Source: Acidobacteria bacterium AB60
Lineage (GTDB): Bacteria > Acidobacteriota > Terriglobia > Terriglobales > Acidobacteriaceae
Assembly (NCBI GenBank): GCA_008682415.1
Contig: VANK01000003.1
Span: forward strand, 434,001 to 498,000
Length of the DNA stretch: 64,000 nucleotides
Direction: 5' to 3'
The translations under genes and the position numbers were made by a program. Positions 60,367-64,000 of the stretch are shown here, in pieces. Each line of letters opens with the position of its first letter. The stretch's first letter is position 1. A model generated the notes under the pieces. That model did not search any database. It was not told the origin of the DNA and saw only the letters and a program-made list of their open reading frames with translations.

Positions 60367-61101
60367 ATGGCAAATGCACTCGAGTCCAAAGTGGCAGTCA
60401 TCACCGGAGCCGGCCGCGGAGCCGGCAAAGCCATCGCGCGCCGTCTGGCGTCCCTGGGCGCTCACACCGTTCTCGTGGCGCGCACCGCGTCCGAGCTCAA
60501 CAAGGTCGCCGAAGAGATCGCGGCCAGCCGAGGCCAGGCCTCGGTCCAGCCTTGCGACCTGCGTGATGCCTCAGCCGTTGCTGCGCTTGGCCGCGCCATC
60601 GCGGAGCAACATCAACGCTGCGACATCCTCGTCAACAATGCCGCCTTGGGCATGGACGGGAAGCCTCTCCACGAGGTGACGCCCGACGAGTGGGACCTCC
60701 TCTTCGACACCAACCTGCGCGGCCCTTTCCTGATGATGCGCGCTCTCGTCCCGCTCATGATTGCGGCAGGGGCGGGACACATCGTGAACATCTCCTCGCT
60801 TGCCGGACGCAATCCGCTCCCTCGCGGCGCGGCCTACGCTGCCTCGAAATGGGGACTCAACGGCCTGACCTACTCGGTGGCTGAGGAACTGCGGGGCTAC
60901 AACATCCGCGTAAGCGCCGTCGCCCCTGGCTCCATCAACACGGACTTTGGCGATCACGCCGGGCGCGGCGCCGCCTCCGGTAAAGACCCCAAAAAGAAGC
61001 TGCAACCCGAAGACGTGGCCGACGTGGTTGCCATGATCGTGACCCAGCCGCCGCAGTCTTTCATCAGCGAGGTGCTGATGCGGCCCACGCAGAAACCGTG
61101 A
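60367..61101 (+). CDS. Short-chain dehydrogenase/reductase (SDR)
   Basis: The 244-residue classical SDR has the cofactor motif TGAGRGAGKAIA, NNAALG, the catalytic Ser in IVNISSLAG and YxxxK in YAASKWGLNG. R in VLVAR after beta-2 favours NADP(H). It would act on an alcohol or ketone of unknown identity. It is transcribed in the same direction as the toxin-antitoxin pair, 80 bp downstream, between the two halves of the ABC transporter locus. Confidence 0.88.
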   Translation: MANALESKVAVITGAGRGAGKAIARRLASLGAHTVLVARTASELNKVAEEIAASRGQASVQPCDLRDASAVAALGRAIAEQHQRCDILVNNAALGMDGKPLHEVTPDEWDLLFDTNLRGPFLMMRALVPLMIAAGAGHIVNISSLAGRNPLPRGAAYAASKWGLNGLTYSVAEELRGYNIRVSAVAPGSINTDFGDHAGRGAASGKDPKKKLQPEDVADVVAMIVTQPPQSFISEVLMRPTQKP

Positions 61102-61164
61102 AAGGTCTGTGGGCGAGACGCCGATGTCAAAGCACGGACGCGTCTCTCACAATTCCCGCGACAA

Positions 61165-61797
61165 CTATCGCCGCACCGCCGTAAGCTTTTCGAGAACCCC
61201 AAGCAATCCATCCGCTGCCAGCGCTAACCCCGCCGCCGGAATCGCTCCTGCCAGCACCAGGCGGTTGTCCACCGAAGCTACGCCGCGAAAGATCAGCTCT
61301 CCCAAGCCGCCCGCGCCCACCGCGGCCGCAATGGTCGCAATGCCCACGCAGGTCACCGTAGCCGTGCGCAATCCCGCCAGGATGAACGATGCCGCCAGCG
61401 GCAGCTCCACCATGAACAGCCGCTGCCGTCCCGTGAGGCCGAGCGCGCGCGCCACTTCCAGCACCGCGGGATCGATGCCGCGTATGCCCGCATAGGTGTT
61501 GCGTAGGATAGGCAGCAACGCGTAGGCCGTGAGCGCCACAATGGCGATGCGTGCCGCGCGTTCTCCCAGCCAGGGAAGCGGCAGCAGAAATCCAAACAGC
61601 GCCAGCGAGGGAATCGTCTGCAGGATGTTGGCGACGCCGATGACGGGCTTTGCCCAGTGCGGGGCGCGCGTGAGCGCAATTCCCATCGGAACTGAGATAA
61701 GCGTGGCCGCCAGCATCGCTGCGCCGGTGAGCCAGAGGTGCTCCAGCGTCAGGGTGGCAACCTCGCCGCCGTACTGTACAAAAAAACCAGAGCTCAT
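61165..61797 (-). CDS. Osmoprotectant ABC transporter permease (OpuB-like)
   Basis: The 210-residue inner-membrane protein has five to six helices (AAMLAATLISVPMGIALTR, ILQTIPSLALFGFLLPLPWL, ILAGLRTATVTCVGIATIAAAVG) and the OpuB/YehW permease order, including the EAA-type loop EVARALGLTGRQRLFMVELP. It forms the pore with the adjacent ATPase. Its start overlaps the ATPase stop by four bases (ATGA). Convergent with the SDR gene. Confidence 0.9.
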   Translation of the reverse strand: MSSGFFVQYGGEVATLTLEHLWLTGAAMLAATLISVPMGIALTRAPHWAKPVIGVANILQTIPSLALFGFLLPLPWLGERAARIAIVALTAYALLPILRNTYAGIRGIDPAVLEVARALGLTGRQRLFMVELPLAASFILAGLRTATVTCVGIATIAAAVGAGGLGELIFRGVASVDNRLVLAGAIPAAGLALAADGLLGVLEKLTAVRR

Positions 61798-62564
61798 TGC
61801 GCGCCCCCGTGGCTCGCTGCCTGGTGCTCGCCGCGGTGGAACGCGCGGATGTAACTGACAATCGCCGGCTCGCGGGAGCGGAGGAACTCCTCGGGGGTCT
61901 GGCTTGCCACCAGCCGGCCCTGCTCCAGCAGCACGATGCGATCGGCCAGATACAGGGCCTCGTCCAGGTCATGAGTCACCAGCAGCACCGTCTTGTGCAG
62001 ACGATCGAGCAGGGCACGGAGCATGTCCTGCATCTCGGCCCGGGTCAGCGGATCGAGAGCTCCGAACGGCTCGTCCATCAGCAGAACTCCCGGCTGCGCA
62101 GCCATTGCGCGCGCCAGGCCTACGCGCTGGCGCTGGCCGCCGGAGAGCTGGTGCGGCATGCGCGTCGCGAAGCTCTCCGGATCGAGCCCGACCGCCCCGA
62201 GCAGCTCGCGGCTGCGCCTCTGCCGTTCCTCCTTCGCGCGCCCCTCCGCTTCGAGAACCACACCCACATTGCGCTCGATGGAGAAGTGCGGGAAGAGGCC
62301 GGTCTCCTGGATGACATACCCGATCCCGCGCCGCAGCGTGATCAGGTCCGCGGTGCGCACATTCTGCCCCGCCACCAGCACCTCGCCCGCCGTGGGCTCA
62401 ATCATGCGATTGACGGTGCGCAGAAGCGTGGTCTTCCCCGAGCCGCTGCGGCCCAGAACGGCGGTCGTAGAGGACTCCTCAACCGCGAGGGAGATTCCAT
62501 CCAGCAGCAGCCTTCCCTCCGCGGTACGGAACGAGACATCGCGGAATTGGATCCCAGAGGGCAT
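61794..62564 (-). CDS. Osmoprotectant ABC transporter ATPase (OpuA/ProV-like)
   Basis: The 256-residue ATPase has Walker A GRSGSGKTTLL, signature LSGGQRQRVGLARA, Walker B VLLMDEPFGALDP and the switch His in VTHDLDEAL. It lacks the C-terminal CBS domains of ProV/OpuAA, so it is the short type. First gene of the transporter operon, 72 bp after the DoxX-like gene. With the permease and the distant binding protein it would import glycine betaine or related solutes. Confidence 0.9.
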   Translation of the reverse strand: MPSGIQFRDVSFRTAEGRLLLDGISLAVEESSTTAVLGRSGSGKTTLLRTVNRMIEPTAGEVLVAGQNVRTADLITLRRGIGYVIQETGLFPHFSIERNVGVVLEAEGRAKEERQRRSRELLGAVGLDPESFATRMPHQLSGGQRQRVGLARAMAAQPGVLLMDEPFGALDPLTRAEMQDMLRALLDRLHKTVLLVTHDLDEALYLADRIVLLEQGRLVASQTPEEFLRSREPAIVSYIRAFHRGEHQAASHGGAQ

Positions 62565-62636
62565 GCGCTTCTGGTCAGTGTACTTGGCTCGGGATCATCA
62601 GGGGCATCGGCTCGAAGGAGTAGCAGGCAGGGTAAA

Positions 62637-63956
62637 TCAGCGTGTATACGGGTAATCCTGCACCCAGTGAAAGCCTCGCGTCAGGAGCTCCAGCTTCTTC
62701 TCATCGAATCGGTGCAGCTCCAGGCTGGCCTTGTGATTGGCAATCGTGCCATTCAGACCCAGTTGATCCGGCGCGCGGTGCGTGAACGCGAATGAGGCCT
62801 TCCAGTTCTTGTCGCTCTTATCCGTCAGCGCAAGCGTACCTTTGCCCGGATCAACCGCCGCTCCGTACTCCTTTCTGGAGGTGTCCATCAACTGGACGGA
62901 CATGGACTGTGGGTTCTCGAAGATCAACCGCCGCCACGCCCGACCGTCGGTTACCGTCAGGGGTTGTGGCTTGTCGTCCAGGGAGTAGGACGCGATGTCC
63001 CAGATGCCGTAGAGAGCCGATTTCGGGGCTCCGGGGCCGTACTTGTGCCAGTCTTCGTAGATGTCGTTCAGGTTGTCCCCAATCATCCACAACCACAAAA
63101 AGACGATGACGCCCGACGCGATGCGCCGCGCGCGAAGGCTTGCGAACAAGGGCTCGCGTCGCGGTGCCTCAGTGGGTCGGCCGAGAATGAAGAAATCAAC
63201 CAGACGACGATAGTCCGGTGAAAGCAGGAGCAGCGCAATCAGGACCAGGTGGAGCGAAAGCAGCTTCACCGGCACGTCGTAGGTCATGTTCAGCGCGAAC
63301 ACCATCGACATGTCCGCCAGTGAGACCAAAGCTCCCAGGGTAACGGTTCGTGGAAACATGAGCAGAATTGCGCCCAGCAGTTCAGCGCATCCAGCGAAGG
63401 TCTCGTAGGCGGGCGAGGCGCCAATCGAACCCCACAGAACGGCCATTGGAGAGAAGTTGCCAAAAGGCTCAACGAGCCAGACCAGGGGAGGGAAGCGCAT
63501 CTGCAGCGGAAATGCCTTGATCAGGCCGTAGAGCAACATCTGACTGGCGAGAGAGAAGCGCAGAAACAGCCAGAACCATCGTTGCGCTCGATCGTAGCTG
63601 CGGGGTTTGCGATCGACGAGAGACCAGAACCCGGTGGCCACAACCGACACGATCAAAATGCAGAAGACCAGAACCCAGTCGTAGTGTTTGTCTCCGCTGC
63701 CGCTTCCCGAATAGACAAGCGGAGCTTGCATCCCGAAGACATGGGTGCCGACCCAGAAGACAGCGCGGCGTATCGGCCACACGGTGCCGAGATCCGGAAT
63801 ATCCACCTTGGGAATCGGAAAAATCGCATTGATGATCTGGCCGAGCAGGCAGAACAGACCGAAGTAGATCAGGCAGAACCGGAAGCCGATGCGGGAGAGA
63901 AGGGGCCAGGGTTGATTCGTCGCTCGGGACGTCACAATCTCTGCTGCGGTCGCCAT
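62637..63956 (-). CDS. DoxX-like membrane protein
   Basis: The 439-residue protein has about eight hydrophobic segments with a DoxX-like arrangement (IYFGLFCLLGQIINAIF, RFSLASQMLLYGLIKAFPL, TFAGCAELLGAILLMFPRTVTLGALVSLADM) and a large C-terminal hydrophilic domain (about 310-439, PQPLTVTDGRAWRRLIFENP). It is larger than DoxX itself. No catalytic motif is seen. It precedes the ABC ATPase gene on the same strand but a link is not proven. It ends 44 bp before the window edge side of the sequence (start at 63956). Confidence 0.65.
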   Translation of the reverse strand: MATAAEIVTSRATNQPWPLLSRIGFRFCLIYFGLFCLLGQIINAIFPIPKVDIPDLGTVWPIRRAVFWVGTHVFGMQAPLVYSGSGSGDKHYDWVLVFCILIVSVVATGFWSLVDRKPRSYDRAQRWFWLFLRFSLASQMLLYGLIKAFPLQMRFPPLVWLVEPFGNFSPMAVLWGSIGASPAYETFAGCAELLGAILLMFPRTVTLGALVSLADMSMVFALNMTYDVPVKLLSLHLVLIALLLLSPDYRRLVDFFILGRPTEAPRREPLFASLRARRIASGVIVFLWLWMIGDNLNDIYEDWHKYGPGAPKSALYGIWDIASYSLDDKPQPLTVTDGRAWRRLIFENPQSMSVQLMDTSRKEYGAAVDPGKGTLALTDKSDKNWKASFAFTHRAPDQLGLNGTIANHKASLELHRFDEKKLELLTRGFHWVQDYPYTR

Positions 63957-64000
63957 GGCGTCTCCTGGTTTTTTCAGGATGGGAGAGCGGAATGGGGAAT

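Overview
The window looks like the chromosome of a soil-type Acidobacteriota, probably class Terriglobia. This rests on overall gene content and GC-rich coding, not on a marker gene: Ig-like secreted proteins with a membrane hairpin near the C terminus, a two-gene Rieske / cytochrome b-c complex, SSS transporter-isomerase-M24 units, Wzi plus acyltransferase genes, divergent GH106/GH78 rhamnosidases, and many short-period arrays between genes. The taxonomic call is inference.

Positions 1-9647 are an integrated element lying against the 5' side of a tRNA-Pro gene; its left end is outside the window. It carries a type I methyltransferase gene (hsdM) broken by a frameshift, a half-size specificity subunit, a GmrSD-type (DUF262/DUF1524) restriction protein, a serine resolvase beside a three-subsite res locus, a CRP-consensus palindrome, a replicative primase-polymerase, an iteron-like AT-rich segment that may be an origin, a winged-helix/nucleotidyltransferase protein and a tyrosine integrase next to the tRNA. 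The tRNA has an unusual A1:G72 mismatch.

Positions 9770-16652 hold an electron-transfer locus. A minus-strand operon encodes a DmsE/MtrA-type decaheme cytochrome, an MtrB/PioB-type outer-membrane barrel and a small monoheme cytochrome c. Across a shared 0.5-kb regulatory gap, a plus-strand operon encodes a Rieske protein and a cytochrome b fused to a cytochrome c domain. Together they could carry electrons between the quinone pool and the cell exterior.

Positions 17-37 kb are mixed chromosomal genes: a large Ig-like surface protein, a minimal AAA ATPase, a DinB protein, an XRE-HTH/phosphoglycerate dehydrogenase fusion next to a class V aminotransferase (serine synthesis), a FecR-domain protein, a GatB/YqeY protein, an esterase, an O-methyltransferase, a Tat-signal aminotransferase, an ankyrin protein, a four-gene SSS transporter / small membrane protein / fucose-isomerase-like / M24-like operon, and heme A synthase.

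Positions 37.7-53 kb contain the phosphoketolase-acetate kinase pair, a Wzi / small membrane protein / acyltransferase operon (surface polysaccharide), a divergent D-amino-acid locus (D-aminoacylase and GntP permease facing a D-serine-dehydratase-like enzyme), a BON-domain glycine-zipper protein and a PpiD/SurA-like chaperone.

Positions 53-64 kb contain divergent GH106 and GH78 rhamnosidase-type genes, then an osmoprotectant-type ABC transporter whose binding-protein gene is separated from its permease and ATPase genes by an oppositely oriented Xre/RES toxin-antitoxin pair and an SDR gene, and finally a DoxX-like membrane protein.
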